Positions 1 through 8,751 of a DNA stretch of 64,000 nt are shown here, piece by piece. Where the stretch lies: positions 3,223,001 through 3,287,000 of the forward strand of contig NC_020291.1 in the NCBI RefSeq assembly GCF_000340885.1, given 5' to 3'. The notes beneath the pieces are model-generated. The model was not told where the DNA came from, ran no database searches, and saw only the letters and a program-made list of their open reading frames with translations. Position 1 is the first letter of the stretch. Each line of letters starts with the position of its first letter. The translations under genes and the position numbers were made by a program. This DNA is from Clostridium saccharoperbutylacetonicum N1-4(HMT). GTDB taxonomy: Bacteria; Bacillota; Clostridia; Clostridiales; Clostridiaceae.

Positions 1-158
1 ATTAGGATTTTTGTTTTGTTAAATAAAAAATTTCTTGAAAAATACGCATTATAAAATAATAAGATTTTAATCTAATTTTAATCTTTCTTATATTTTAGAT
101 TAATTTTTACTAAGTATTATATAAGCAAGATAAACAAAAAATATGGAGGTTGATTAAT

Positions 159-689
159 ATGGAAAGAAATGAAATGATTAAAATTTTGATGGAAAAGGCT
201 AAAATAAGTTATGAAGAGGCAGAAAAAGTTTTAATACAATGTGATTGGGATCTTTTAGATTCTATAATTTATTTAGAAAGAAACGGCAAAATTGAAAATG
301 ATGCTACAAATACTATAATAACAGTAGAAAATGAAAATAAAAAAGAAAGTGAGGAAAAGGAAAAGATGAAAAGTGGAGGTATTGGTGAAATCTTTGGCAG
401 AATCTTTAAGTTTATAGGTAAAGTAATAAGTAAAGGTAATGACAACTACTTTGAAATCAAAAAAGAAAATAAAAAACCTATAAAGATATCTTTAACTATA
501 TCGGCACTATTATTGATAGTTGCATTTTGGCCAGTTGGAATATTATTAGTAATTGGTTTATTTACAGGATATAAATATTCTTTAACAGGTCCAGACATTT
601 GTAGTGATAAGGTTAATGAAGTTTTATACAAAGCGTCTGAATCAGCTGATAATGTAAAAAGTGATTTTAAAGAAAGTTATAAGGGATAG
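159..689 (+). CDS. DUF4342-type membrane protein (paralogue 1)
   Basis: Small protein of 176 residues with an N-terminal UBA-like helical domain (about residues 1-47, with the pattern SYEEAEKVL..CDWDLLDSIIYLE), a charged linker and a hydrophobic segment near residues 108-140, then a short polar tail. This matches the DUF4342 layout known in clostridia, whose function is not established. The ATG at 159 is preferred because GGAGGT ends 8 bases upstream; an in-frame TTG at 150 overlaps that ribosome site. A second copy follows at 799 and is coupled to a two-component system, so a role at the membrane connected to that signalling pair is plausible but inferred. Confidence 0.75.
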   Translation: MERNEMIKILMEKAKISYEEAEKVLIQCDWDLLDSIIYLERNGKIENDATNTIITVENENKKESEEKEKMKSGGIGEIFGRIFKFIGKVISKGNDNYFEIKKENKKPIKISLTISALLLIVAFWPVGILLVIGLFTGYKYSLTGPDICSDKVNEVLYKASESADNVKSDFKESYKG

Positions 690-708
690 AATTAAGTGTT
701 CAACTAAT

Positions 709-741
709 AGAGGTTTTGAGATTATTCGAAACCTCTTATTT
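709..741 (+). terminator. Hairpin terminator after first DUF4342 gene
   Basis: Inverted repeat AGAGGTTT (709-716) / AAACCTCT (729-736) followed by a T-rich run. It separates the first DUF4342 gene from the second, although partial readthrough is possible. Confidence 0.6.
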
Positions 742-798
742 ATATTAAAAGCTTAAGAAAAATGGTATAATTTATAAGATAGATATGGAGGAATAAAT

Positions 799-1344
799 AT
801 GGAAGAGCATAAGCTTATAGAAAGATTAACGAAAGAAACTAATATAAGTTATGAAGATGCAAAAATTGCCCTTGAAATATCAAATTGGGATGTTTTGGAT
901 GCAGTTATATGTTTAGAAGAGAAGGGTAAGATCCAAAGACCTTCTAGTAGCATATTTTATACCAATGAAAATAAAGGGAATTATAATCGTAACGAAATAA
1001 CTAATATACAGCAGCAAGAAAACAAACAAAATTGGAAAAAGAGGGAGCATAATTTTGAAGGTTTTTTTGTAAAAGTATGCAAGTTAATTGATACTTGTAA
1101 TAATATTTTTCTTGAAATAAGAAAAGAGAATAAAACTTTTCTTAGAATTCCTATTACAGTAATTCTTGTATTGGTAGTGTTTGCTTTTTGGATTTTTATT
1201 CCTTTATATATATTAGGTCTTTTCTTTGATATAGATTTTTCACTTTCAGGACAAAGAATAGAAATCAATAAAATCAATCAAGTTCTCAAAGCTATATCAT
1301 TAAATGTGAAAAGGTTAAAAGATAAATTTAAGAAAGGATATTAA
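799..1344 (+). CDS. DUF4342-type membrane protein (paralogue 2)
   Basis: Protein of 181 residues, paralogous to the gene at 159. It has the same N-terminal UBA-like helices (NISYEDAKIALEISNWDVLDA), a polar linker rich in Asn, Gln and Lys, and a hydrophobic segment around residues 117-145. The ATG follows ATGGAGGAATAAAT, a strong ribosome site. Its stop codon lies one base before the ATG of the response regulator at 1346, so the three genes are very probably co-transcribed and translationally coupled. The molecular function of DUF4342 is unknown. The spacing suggests it may modulate or report to the downstream sensor kinase; this is inference. Confidence 0.78.
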   Translation: MEEHKLIERLTKETNISYEDAKIALEISNWDVLDAVICLEEKGKIQRPSSSIFYTNENKGNYNRNEITNIQQQENKQNWKKREHNFEGFFVKVCKLIDTCNNIFLEIRKENKTFLRIPITVILVLVVFAFWIFIPLYILGLFFDIDFSLSGQRIEINKINQVLKAISLNVKRLKDKFKKGY

Positions 1345-1345
1345 G

Positions 1346-2026
1346 ATGGTTAAGATTTTAATTGTTGAAGATGATGAAAAACTGGCAAGATTTGTAGAAT
1401 TAGAGTTAGTACATGAAGGCTATGAAATATTAAAAGCAGATAATGGAAGAACTGGTCTTGAAATTGCAGAAAATGGGCAAGTCGATTTAATTCTTTTAGA
1501 TATAATGATTCCAGAAATAAATGGCTTGGAAGTATTACGTAGAATAAGAAAAGCTTCAGATCTGCCTGTAATAATGTTAACTGCCAGAGATGCTGTTATG
1601 GATAAGGTTTCAGGACTTGATGCAGGTGCAGATGATTATATAACAAAGCCTTTTGCAATAGAAGAGTTATTGGCTAGAATAAGAACAGCATTAAAGAGAC
1701 GAAGAGGCAGTGAAAAAATAGATTCTGATATAATAAGCTGTGGATTATTATCTCTTGATAAGATAAGGCATAAGGTTATGTATGACAATAAAGAAATAGA
1801 ATTAACAAACAGAGAATTTATGTTATTAAAAATTTTATTGGAAAATAAGAATATAGTACTAAGTAGAGATATACTAATGGAAAAAGTATGTGGCTATGAT
1901 TTTATTGGAGAAACTAATGTAATAGATGTTTACATAAGATATTTAAGAACTAAAATAGATGACATCTTCAAAATAAAGATAATTTCTACAGTGCGTGGAG
2001 TAGGGTATGTTATAAAAGATGAGTAA
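1346..2026 (+). CDS. OmpR/PhoB-family response regulator
   Basis: 226 residues. The N-terminal receiver (1-115) has the acidic pocket VEDDE, the phospho-acceptor Asp in LILLDIMIP (about residue 52), the Thr of MLTAR and the Lys of TKPF. A winged-helix DNA-binding domain (about 125-224) ends in the typical TVRGVGYVI. It is encoded directly after a DUF4342 gene and overlaps the sensor kinase by 8 bases, so it is the partner of that kinase. Target genes cannot be read from the sequence. Similar systems often respond to cell-envelope stress, which is only a family-level guess. Confidence 0.93.
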   Translation: MVKILIVEDDEKLARFVELELVHEGYEILKADNGRTGLEIAENGQVDLILLDIMIPEINGLEVLRRIRKASDLPVIMLTARDAVMDKVSGLDAGADDYITKPFAIEELLARIRTALKRRRGSEKIDSDIISCGLLSLDKIRHKVMYDNKEIELTNREFMLLKILLENKNIVLSRDILMEKVCGYDFIGETNVIDVYIRYLRTKIDDIFKIKIISTVRGVGYVIKDE

Positions 2027-3269
2027 GGAAAATAAAACAAAGAATGTAACATCTATTGCAATAAAACTTAATTCTATTTTTGTGAGAAAATTATTTGTTA
2101 AATTTTTATGGATAGATATATTTTTAATAGTATTTCTTATTGTTTATTGGTGTATAGATAATGAAATTAACTATTATGGAAACTTTATAATGAATGCCAG
2201 AAGAATATTTAACTTTTTTCCTTTAGAAAATTCAAATTATACTGTGATTTGGGATAATGGCAAAGTTATGGTTAAAGATGCAAGTAGTTTTTTATACATG
2301 GTTCAAAGAGTACTTGGAGCTATAGGGATTATAGAAGGACTATTTGTATTAAAGGAAATTGTTTTTGGAACAATAAAGATAAGAAAAACTCTAAAGCCTC
2401 TTGATGAAATGGCTAAAACTGCAAGCAGACTTAGCAATATGAATTTTGATGAAGAGAAATTTCAAAATCTTGAAGAAGCTATTTCTAAAATTAGTTCAGT
2501 AACTTCAAATGAAAGAATTTATACTGGAGACAGTGAGCTGCATGGATTGGAAGATGCTATAAATAATCTTTTGGAAAGAATGAGAGATTCCTATAGGCAG
2601 CAGGCTAGGTTTGTTTCTGATGCATCTCATGAACTTAGGACACCTATTTCAGTAATTCAAGGCTATGCGAATATGTTGGATCGTTGGGGAAAAAATGATG
2701 AAAGTGTATTAAATGAATCTATTGCTGCTATAAAAAGCGAAGCTGAAAATATGAAGAATTTAGTTGAACAGCTACTATTTTTAGCTAGAGGAATTAATGG
2801 TACTACGCAGATTGACTATAAAGAATTTTTACTAAATGATATGATTAATGAAGTATTAGAAGAGTCGAAAATGATAGATGAAAAGCACGTATATAGATAT
2901 GATAATTCAGAAAAAATTATAGTATATGGAGACTTTGGCTTACTTAAGCAGGCAGTAAGAATATTAATTGAAAATGCTGTTAAGTATACTGAAGAAAATG
3001 AAGTTATAACATTAAAAACGGGAAAAAATGAAAAAGGAGAATCTTACATTTCTGTTCAGGATAATGGTATAGGGATGGGTGAAGAAGATATACCGCATAT
3101 ATTTGAACGATTTTTTAGAGCTGATACAGCAAGAGTTAGAAAGAATGGTGGAACTGGATTAGGATTGTCTATAGCGAAATGGATTATAGATGGGCATAAA
3201 GGATATTTTTCTGTATTAAGCAGGAAAGGTATAGGAACTAGAATAACAATATTTTTACCTAAAAATTAA
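2019..3269 (+). CDS. Membrane sensor histidine kinase
   Basis: 416 residues. Two membrane segments (about 25-48 and 92-112) flank a short extracytoplasmic loop of roughly 45 residues. A HAMP-like linker follows, then the dimerisation/phospho-acceptor helix with SHELRTPISVIQGYANM and an HATPase_c domain with N box (IENAVKYT), G1 box (DNGIGM) and G2 box (GGTGLGLSI). The first bases overlap the response-regulator gene, indicating translational coupling. The very small external loop suggests sensing within or near the membrane, which fits the neighbouring small membrane proteins; the signal is unknown. Confidence 0.92.
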   Translation: MSKENKTKNVTSIAIKLNSIFVRKLFVKFLWIDIFLIVFLIVYWCIDNEINYYGNFIMNARRIFNFFPLENSNYTVIWDNGKVMVKDASSFLYMVQRVLGAIGIIEGLFVLKEIVFGTIKIRKTLKPLDEMAKTASRLSNMNFDEEKFQNLEEAISKISSVTSNERIYTGDSELHGLEDAINNLLERMRDSYRQQARFVSDASHELRTPISVIQGYANMLDRWGKNDESVLNESIAAIKSEAENMKNLVEQLLFLARGINGTTQIDYKEFLLNDMINEVLEESKMIDEKHVYRYDNSEKIIVYGDFGLLKQAVRILIENAVKYTEENEVITLKTGKNEKGESYISVQDNGIGMGEEDIPHIFERFFRADTARVRKNGGTGLGLSIAKWIIDGHKGYFSVLSRKGIGTRITIFLPKN

Positions 3270-3331
3270 ATATATGATTTTTAACTAAGGCATGTTAAAA
3301 TTAAAACAAATAAAACATTGGAGGAAGAAAT

Positions 3332-4243
3332 ATGAAACAACTTGATATAGGAAAAAGTGGGTTAAAAACATCTGAATTAATTTTAGGATGTATGAGAATT
3401 GCTAACCTTTCAGCAGATGAAGTTAAACAATTAGTAGAAACTGCAATTGAATGTGGTATTGACTTATTTGATCATGCTGATATTTATGGTGGTGGAAGAA
3501 GTGAGGAACTTTTTGGAGAAATAATGACTTCTTCACTAAGGGATAAAATCAAAATTCAAACAAAATGTAGTATAAGAAAAGGATATTATGATTATTCAGC
3601 AGAACATATTCTTACTTCTGTTGATGGTAGTTTAAAACGTTTAAATACAGATTATGTAGATACGTTGCTGCTTCATAGACCAGATACACTTATGGAGCCA
3701 GAAGAAGTTGCTTATGCTTTTGATAAATTACATAGTAGTGGAAAGGTTAAAAATTTTGGTGTAAGTAATCATAATTCAATGCAGATAGAATTATTACAAA
3801 AATATACGAATCATAAGATTATAGTTAATCAAATGCAGCTTAGTATTACTAATACTGGTATGATTGATTCAGGACTAAATGTAAATACTCAAGATGAGAG
3901 AGCAATTGATCGTGATGGTAGTATTTTAGAATATTGCCGTTTAAAAGATATAACTATTCAAGCTTGGTCGCCATTCCAATATGGCTTTTTTCAAGGCACT
4001 TTTTTAAATAATGATAAATTTCCTGAATTAAATAAGGTACTTGATAGAATTGCTAAAGAAAAGGGCGTATCAAATTCTGCCCTAGCAATTGCATGGATTT
4101 TAAGACACCCAGCTAAAATTCAGCCTATAATTGGATCTACAAATAAAAGCAGATTAAAAGATATTTGTACTGCTACTAATGTTACCCTATCTAGAGAAGA
4201 ATGGTATGAAATTTATCTTTCAGCAGGTAACAAATTGCCATAA
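3332..4243 (+). CDS. Aldo/keto reductase (YdhF-like)
   Basis: 303 residues, full length for the family. The TIM-barrel fold has the catalytic Asp-Tyr-Lys-His set: DHADIYGGG, an internal KIQTKC strand and LLLHRPD. A C-terminal NADPH-binding stretch is near IIGSTNKSRL. The family reduces aldehydes and ketones with NADPH in the cytoplasm; the substrate here is unknown. Ribosome site GGAGGAAG lies 6 bases before ATG. The 62-base gap from the sensor kinase holds no clear terminator, so readthrough from that operon is possible. Confidence 0.88.
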   Translation: MKQLDIGKSGLKTSELILGCMRIANLSADEVKQLVETAIECGIDLFDHADIYGGGRSEELFGEIMTSSLRDKIKIQTKCSIRKGYYDYSAEHILTSVDGSLKRLNTDYVDTLLLHRPDTLMEPEEVAYAFDKLHSSGKVKNFGVSNHNSMQIELLQKYTNHKIIVNQMQLSITNTGMIDSGLNVNTQDERAIDRDGSILEYCRLKDITIQAWSPFQYGFFQGTFLNNDKFPELNKVLDRIAKEKGVSNSALAIAWILRHPAKIQPIIGSTNKSRLKDICTATNVTLSREEWYEIYLSAGNKLP

Positions 4244-4312
4244 ATATTTACATTGACTTTAAAAGAAAAGTTTAGTACAATTTTATAAATTAATAATTAA
4301 AATTAATTGTAG

Positions 4313-4427
4313 CTTCGTATAACTCCAATAATATGGTTTGGAGGTCTCTACTAGGAACCATTAATTCCTAATTACGAAGAAGATATATCTATTATGATAT
4401 GTCTTCTTTGTGATTAGGAATTTTTTT
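4313..4427 (+). promoter_or_regulatory. Adenine-class purine riboswitch with terminator
   Basis: The aptamer spans 4313-4379: P1 strands CTTCGTA (4313-4319) and TACGAAG (4373-4379), a P2 arm containing the conserved ATATGG segment, and the P3 arm after TCTCTACTAGG. The base directly before the 3' P1 strand, the Watson-Crick specificity position 74, is T at 4372, which denotes adenine rather than guanine. The 3' half of the aptamer can instead pair with 4396-4422 in a stem of about 27 pairs followed by seven T residues. Ligand binding should therefore prevent termination, making an ON switch. The adenosine deaminase gene follows directly. Confidence 0.93.
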
Positions 4428-4456
4428 ATGAATAAATATACAAAAAGGAGAATAAC

Positions 4457-5461
4457 ATGAAATTTTTTGATTTACCAAAAATTGATTTACACTGTCATCT
4501 AGATGGGAGTCTTAGACCTGAAACAATAATATCTATAGCAAAGGAAGAAAATATTGATATTCCATCTTTTGATATAAATGAAATTAAGAAGCAAGTAATT
4601 GTTCCTCTTGAATGTCCATCTCTTAATGAATATTTGAAGGCTTTTATGATTCCTAATATGGTAATGCAATCAAAGGAAAGTTTAAGAAGGGTGACTTTTG
4701 AACTTTTTGAAGATGCAGCAAAGGAAAATGTAAAATACATGGAAGTTAGGTTTGCACCAGTTCTTCATACAGTGAAAGGGGTGGAAATTGAAGACATAAT
4801 CCAAAGTGTATTAGAAGGAATTCGTGAGGCAGAAGATAAATATGAGATAAATGGAAATTTAATATTATCTTGTATGAGAAATATGTCAGCAGATATTGCA
4901 AGGGAAGTAATTGAAAAGGGAAGGAAGTTTTTAGGTAAGGGTGTAGTAGCAGTAGATTTATGTGCAAATGAAGAAGAGGGTTTTTGCGAAAAATTTCTGG
5001 AACCAATAAGTTTAGCACGAAAATATGGATATAAAGTTACAATTCATGCAGGTGAAACTGGAATAGGTAAAAATGTATTAGATGCAGTAGAACTATTGGG
5101 AGCAGAAAGAATAGGACACGGCATCTTTATAAAAGATCATATGGAAGCTTATAAAATAGTAAAGGATAAAAATATTGTATTAGAAATGTGTCCAACAAGT
5201 AATGTACAAACAAAAGCAGTTAAAAACTTTAGTGAGCATCCAATATATAATTTTCATAAAGATGGGATTAAGGTGACAGTAAACACAGATAACAGAAGCG
5301 TTTCTAATATTAACATGAAAAAAGAATTTGAGATAGTATCAAAGGAATTTAATATTAGCAGTGAAGATTATAAACATATTTATTTAAATGCTATCAAAGC
5401 AAGTTTTGCTGATTTTAAAATTAAAGAGAAATTAAAAAAATTTTTATATCAAATCAAATAA
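4457..5461 (+). CDS. add: Adenosine deaminase
   Basis: 334 residues, usual length. It hydrolyses adenosine (and deoxyadenosine) to inosine in purine salvage. Metal and catalytic motifs are present in order: HCHLDGS near residue 12, HAGETG near 198, the GHGI segment with the catalytic His, SNVQT, and NTDNRSVSN near 275, the form typical of adenosine rather than adenine deaminases. Ribosome site AAGGAGAA lies 6 bases before ATG. Expression is predicted to be switched on by adenine through the riboswitch at 4313. No terminator was found in the 60 bases to the next gene. Confidence 0.95.
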   Translation: MKFFDLPKIDLHCHLDGSLRPETIISIAKEENIDIPSFDINEIKKQVIVPLECPSLNEYLKAFMIPNMVMQSKESLRRVTFELFEDAAKENVKYMEVRFAPVLHTVKGVEIEDIIQSVLEGIREAEDKYEINGNLILSCMRNMSADIAREVIEKGRKFLGKGVVAVDLCANEEEGFCEKFLEPISLARKYGYKVTIHAGETGIGKNVLDAVELLGAERIGHGIFIKDHMEAYKIVKDKNIVLEMCPTSNVQTKAVKNFSEHPIYNFHKDGIKVTVNTDNRSVSNINMKKEFEIVSKEFNISSEDYKHIYLNAIKASFADFKIKEKLKKFLYQIK

Positions 5462-5520
5462 ATATTTCTATTATCTTATGATAATACTACTATTATGTTA
5501 TATGAAAGTAGGGAGTTTTA

Positions 5521-6567
5521 TTGAAGATATCAAAAAGATTATTATCAATCTTTACAATTGTATTTTTCATTATTTCCATGATAGTAGGATTTATTAATAT
5601 TAAAGTAAAGGCAGAAGGAGTTTTATTTAGAGAAAAACCAGTTAAAATAGCGGTATTTTTATATAATTTCAAAGATACATATATTTCTTTAGTTCGTGAA
5701 AATTTTGAAGAAATACAAAAAAATAACCAAGGACAAGTTGAGTTTTCATTTTATGATGGAAAAAATGATCAGAAAGAACAAGATGATGAACTTGATATAG
5801 TACTTGAAGGGGGAAATGCTGATCTCATATTTTTAAATTTAGTAGATACTAATACAACAATGGAGGCTATTAATAAAATTAAGGCTAAGAATTTACCTGT
5901 TATTTTATTTAATAGAGAGCCAGTTGATATAAATGCAATTAAATCATATAGCAAAGCGTATTTTGTAGGAACAAATGCAGCTGAAGCTGGGAAAATGCAA
6001 GGAAAAATTATAATAGATGAATGGAATTCAAATAAGAATATGGATAGAAATGGTGATAATGTGCTTCAATATGTAATGTTGATGGGGGAAGAAGGTAATA
6101 TTGAGGCAATTGAAAGAACAAGATATTCTGTTTCTACAATTAAAAGTGCTGGAATCGAAATTCAGGAACTTGCTATTAAGGTATGTGATTGGAATAGAGA
6201 AAATGCAAGAAGGGCTATGGAAGAAATATATTTACTATTTGGAAATAGAATAGAGGCAGTAATTTCAAATAATGATGAAATGGCAATAGGTGCTATCGAA
6301 ACCTTACAGAAAAATGGATATAATAAAGGCGACAAAACGATTACTATTCCTGTAGTAGGAGTTGATGCTACACCAGAAGCCAGAAAGTTAATTCAGGAAA
6401 AAATCATGACAGGTTCTGTTATTCAGGATCCGCATATTATGGCTGAAGTAATATATAAAATGGGAATGAATCTTGTTTTGGAGAAAAAACCACTTGATGG
6501 GATACCATATTCCTTTGATGATACTGATGTAGCAGTTAGATTACCATATCATGAATATAAAGGTTAA
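5521..6567 (+). CDS. Galactose/glucose-binding-type protein, non-lipidated (copy 1)
   Basis: 348 residues with a TTG start behind AGGGAG. It is an MglB-type periplasmic-binding fold (Peripla_BP_4). It keeps the calcium loop pattern D-x-N-x-D-x-x-x-Q (in DRNGDNVLQ), the ANND-like SNNDEMAIGA, and GVDATPEA. By my recalled alignment to the E. coli galactose-binding protein, Asp14, Asn91, Arg158, Asn211 and Asp236 equivalents are kept, while His152 is Asn and Asn256 is Gln. The signal sequence ends in VKAEG with no lipobox Cys, unusual for a Gram-positive transporter component. No permease or ATPase gene is nearby, so a sensory or secreted role is possible. Confidence 0.85.
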   Translation: MKISKRLLSIFTIVFFIISMIVGFINIKVKAEGVLFREKPVKIAVFLYNFKDTYISLVRENFEEIQKNNQGQVEFSFYDGKNDQKEQDDELDIVLEGGNADLIFLNLVDTNTTMEAINKIKAKNLPVILFNREPVDINAIKSYSKAYFVGTNAAEAGKMQGKIIIDEWNSNKNMDRNGDNVLQYVMLMGEEGNIEAIERTRYSVSTIKSAGIEIQELAIKVCDWNRENARRAMEEIYLLFGNRIEAVISNNDEMAIGAIETLQKNGYNKGDKTITIPVVGVDATPEARKLIQEKIMTGSVIQDPHIMAEVIYKMGMNLVLEKKPLDGIPYSFDDTDVAVRLPYHEYKG

Positions 6568-6766
6568 TTTTCATATAAAAAATTTTTAATAATATTCTAA
6601 AACAATAGAACTTTTATTTTTTCAGTAGCTTTTTTTAGTATTTCGTTATTCGCCTTTCAACATCTAAGATTTCAAAATATAACAAATACATATTTTTATT
6701 ATTTGAAAATAAAGAAATATAAACAAAGTACACTTTATGTGAATTGTGCATAGAATCAAATAAAAA

Positions 6767-6792
6767 ATAAGTTCATTAAAGTATGAACTTAT
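6767..6792 (-). terminator. Terminator for the minus-strand binding protein
   Basis: Perfect inverted repeat ATAAGTTCAT (6767-6776) / ATGAACTTAT (6783-6792). Read on the minus strand it is followed by a run of T residues, directly downstream of the gene ending at 6820. Confidence 0.7.
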
Positions 6793-6819
6793 GAAAAATA
6801 ATATTTTAAAATATTACAA

Positions 6820-7863
6820 TTATTTAGCATAATTATAATAAGGTATTTTAATTGTAATGCCTGTTCCGTCGAATTTATAATCAGTGTCATCAATAGGACT
6901 TCTTCCAGATGCTAGATTGATTGCTACCTCATAAATTGCCTTTGCATGAAGTTTAGAGTCTTGAACAACTGTACCTGTCATAAAACCTTGATCAATTAAT
7001 TTCTTGGCTTCAGGTGCACCACCAAGCCCAACAACAGGAATATATTTTGAACTGTCACCTTTGTTGAATCCATACTTTTGAAGTGCTTCAATTGCACCTA
7101 TGGCCATATTATCATTATTGGAAATTATTGCTTCGATTTTACCATTAAAAGTCAAGAACTCTGACTCAATTGCTGTCTTTGCACAATCTCTTTGCCAATT
7201 ACAAAAAGTTGAGAAAAGCTCCTCAGTTTTTATTCCAGCATTATTAAGTGCACTAATAGGATACTTACTTCTGTCAAGTGTTAAGAGATTGTTGGATGGA
7301 CCTTTTAACATGATATATTGAATTGTATTATCTTTATTTTTATCTAAAGTGTTCTTATGAGACTTCCATTCATCAGCTAGGAGTTCACCTTCTAAATTTC
7401 CACCTTGTTCAGTGTCACCAACTATAATAACAGATGCAGGATAAGATTTAACAATGTTTGTTAATGAAGATGTAGTAGGGAAAAATAAAATTAATGGGTG
7501 TTTCGCTGTAATTATTTTATTAAGAGCATCGCTGACTTCGTATTCATTGGAACTGATAGGAGCCACTACAAAAACATCAAAACCTGAGTTAAGTTCTTTA
7601 GAAATATCTGCATTTTGAACAGATTGATTTGCTTTTCCATCAAAAATAGTGAATTGGATTTTATCTCCACTTTCTTTTTGAAGTTCTCCTAAGCTCTTTT
7701 TTAAATCAGAATTAAACACATTACTAAGGTCGACTAAGAAGACTCCTACCTTAATTGTTTTTTGAGTAGGAATGTTTGGGCTTGCATATGAACTATTTTC
7801 AATACTATGCAATAGTAATATAAAAGTTACAATAAATAGTGAAATTTCTTTAAATATTTTCAT
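6820..7863 (-). CDS. Divergent galactose-binding-type protein, non-lipidated (copy 2)
   Basis: 347 residues, paralogue of the genes at 5521 and 8752, on the minus strand. The calcium loop (DKNKDNTIQ) and SNNDNMAIGA are kept. By recalled alignment to the E. coli galactose-binding protein, several sugar contacts are lost: the Asp14 position is Asn, Asn91 lies in ILFFPTT (Phe), and Asp236 is replaced in VVGLGGAPEA. The N-terminal signal ends SYASPN and has no lipobox Cys. A changed ligand or loss of hexose binding is likely. Ribosome site GGAGGACT precedes the ATG at 7863. Confidence 0.82.
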   Translation of the reverse strand: MKIFKEISLFIVTFILLLHSIENSSYASPNIPTQKTIKVGVFLVDLSNVFNSDLKKSLGELQKESGDKIQFTIFDGKANQSVQNADISKELNSGFDVFVVAPISSNEYEVSDALNKIITAKHPLILFFPTTSSLTNIVKSYPASVIIVGDTEQGGNLEGELLADEWKSHKNTLDKNKDNTIQYIMLKGPSNNLLTLDRSKYPISALNNAGIKTEELFSTFCNWQRDCAKTAIESEFLTFNGKIEAIISNNDNMAIGAIEALQKYGFNKGDSSKYIPVVGLGGAPEAKKLIDQGFMTGTVVQDSKLHAKAIYEVAINLASGRSPIDDTDYKFDGTGITIKIPYYNYAK

Positions 7864-8359
7864 TTTAGTCCTCCATAAGCTTTAACTTTATTAAAAGGTA
7901 TAGTTATAGACTTTCTATAATTCATAGAATTTATTCGTTGCGGTACATAACATTATATGAATTCTATACTAAGTTTGAAGTTAAACTAACAATATAAGAA
8001 AAAACGAACAGAAGTTCTTGTATTGGAATGTATTGTCGAGCATAATGGAGAAGATTATAAATGTTTTTGCAATAAATTAATAAGTGAATGCATAACTGTA
8101 ATAATGAATGGAATAGAGAATCAGAAGAGGAATGCAAAGTATCACCTAATGGATTTTGCACATTGTTAAAATGAGATAGAATAGTAATTGGGAAAAGAAG
8201 AAAATTGGAACATCTAATAAATTCTCAAACCCCTTTATAAAATAGTTAAGACATTTATAGAAATAAGGGTGTCTTTTTTTATACAATAAATTGTTAATAA
8301 TTACAATATAAACAGTATTTCTTTTTTTGCTATGATGAAGTAGCGAAAGGAGGGATATA
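7864..8359. other. Intergenic stretch with a short unsupported frame
   Basis: 496 bases between the binding protein on the minus strand and the Spo0E-like gene. A short open frame of 48 codons (8023-8169, plus strand, TTG start) reads ECIVEHNGEDYKCF at its beginning but has no ribosome site and no recognised family. A weak hairpin AAGACA (8251-8256) / TGTCTT with seven T residues follows near 8272-8279, as if a plus-strand gene had once ended here. I read this as gene residue, not a confident gene. Confidence 0.35.
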
Positions 8360-8530
8360 ATGGAGAAAGTGAAAGTAATCAATCAAAAGATTTGTGAAAT
8401 GAGACAAGCTTTGCTAGATTTAATCAACGAAAAACCAACTCTGATAGATCAAGAAGTTGTCACAGCAAGTCAGGAACTTGATAAAGCTTTGAATGAGTAT
8501 AATAATTTACTTAACAAAGTAGACAAGTAG
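8360..8530 (+). CDS. Spo0E-family aspartyl-phosphate phosphatase
   Basis: 56-residue protein, the usual size for Spo0E-like regulators. The family signature is present in order: a first helix MEKVKVINQKICEMRQ, then VVTASQELDKALNEY, where SQELD is the conserved catalytic motif. Members remove phosphate from Spo0A~P and delay sporulation in the cytoplasm. Ribosome site AAAGGAGGG lies 6 bases before ATG, and a TATGAT -10-like box is at about 8331. The gene stands alone with its own terminator downstream. Homologues in clostridia are numerous, so which step it acts on is not determined. Confidence 0.88.
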   Translation: MEKVKVINQKICEMRQALLDLINEKPTLIDQEVVTASQELDKALNEYNNLLNKVDK

Positions 8531-8613
8531 AAAAGGGGAGGGATTGAAAAGTCTCTCCTTGATTATTTAAGAAAATGAATTTGCATTTTTTAATACGTAA
8601 TTTTAGTAACATA

Positions 8614-8650
8614 GGCATCACATATCAATTGAAGTGTGGTGCCTTTTGTT
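8614..8650 (+). terminator. Terminator after the Spo0E-like gene
   Basis: Stem GGCATCACA (8614-8622) with TGTGGTGCC (8635-8643), one G-T pair, followed by TTTTGTT. Confidence 0.75.
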
Positions 8651-8658
8651 GTATTTAG

Positions 8659-8683
8659 AATACCACCGGTTACGGGTGGTATT
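8659..8683. repeat. Perfect 9-bp hairpin between genes
   Basis: AATACCACC (8659-8667) and GGTGGTATT (8675-8683) with a 7-base loop. There is no T-run on either side, so it is not an obvious terminator; it sits just downstream of one and could be an operator or an RNA processing site. Confidence 0.45.
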
Positions 8684-8751
8684 AACTTAGTTTTAAGTAT
8701 TTTGAATAAAAGTGTCAGCCATAACTCTATTATTATTGATATAATATTTGA

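Noticed and set aside
1..149. Promoter for the first DUF4342 gene
   Set aside because: Several AT-rich boxes are present, but none has a convincing -35/-10 pair with correct spacing.
8668..8674. Hairpin at 8659-8683 as a second terminator
   Set aside because: No T-run on either strand; listed only as a repeat.
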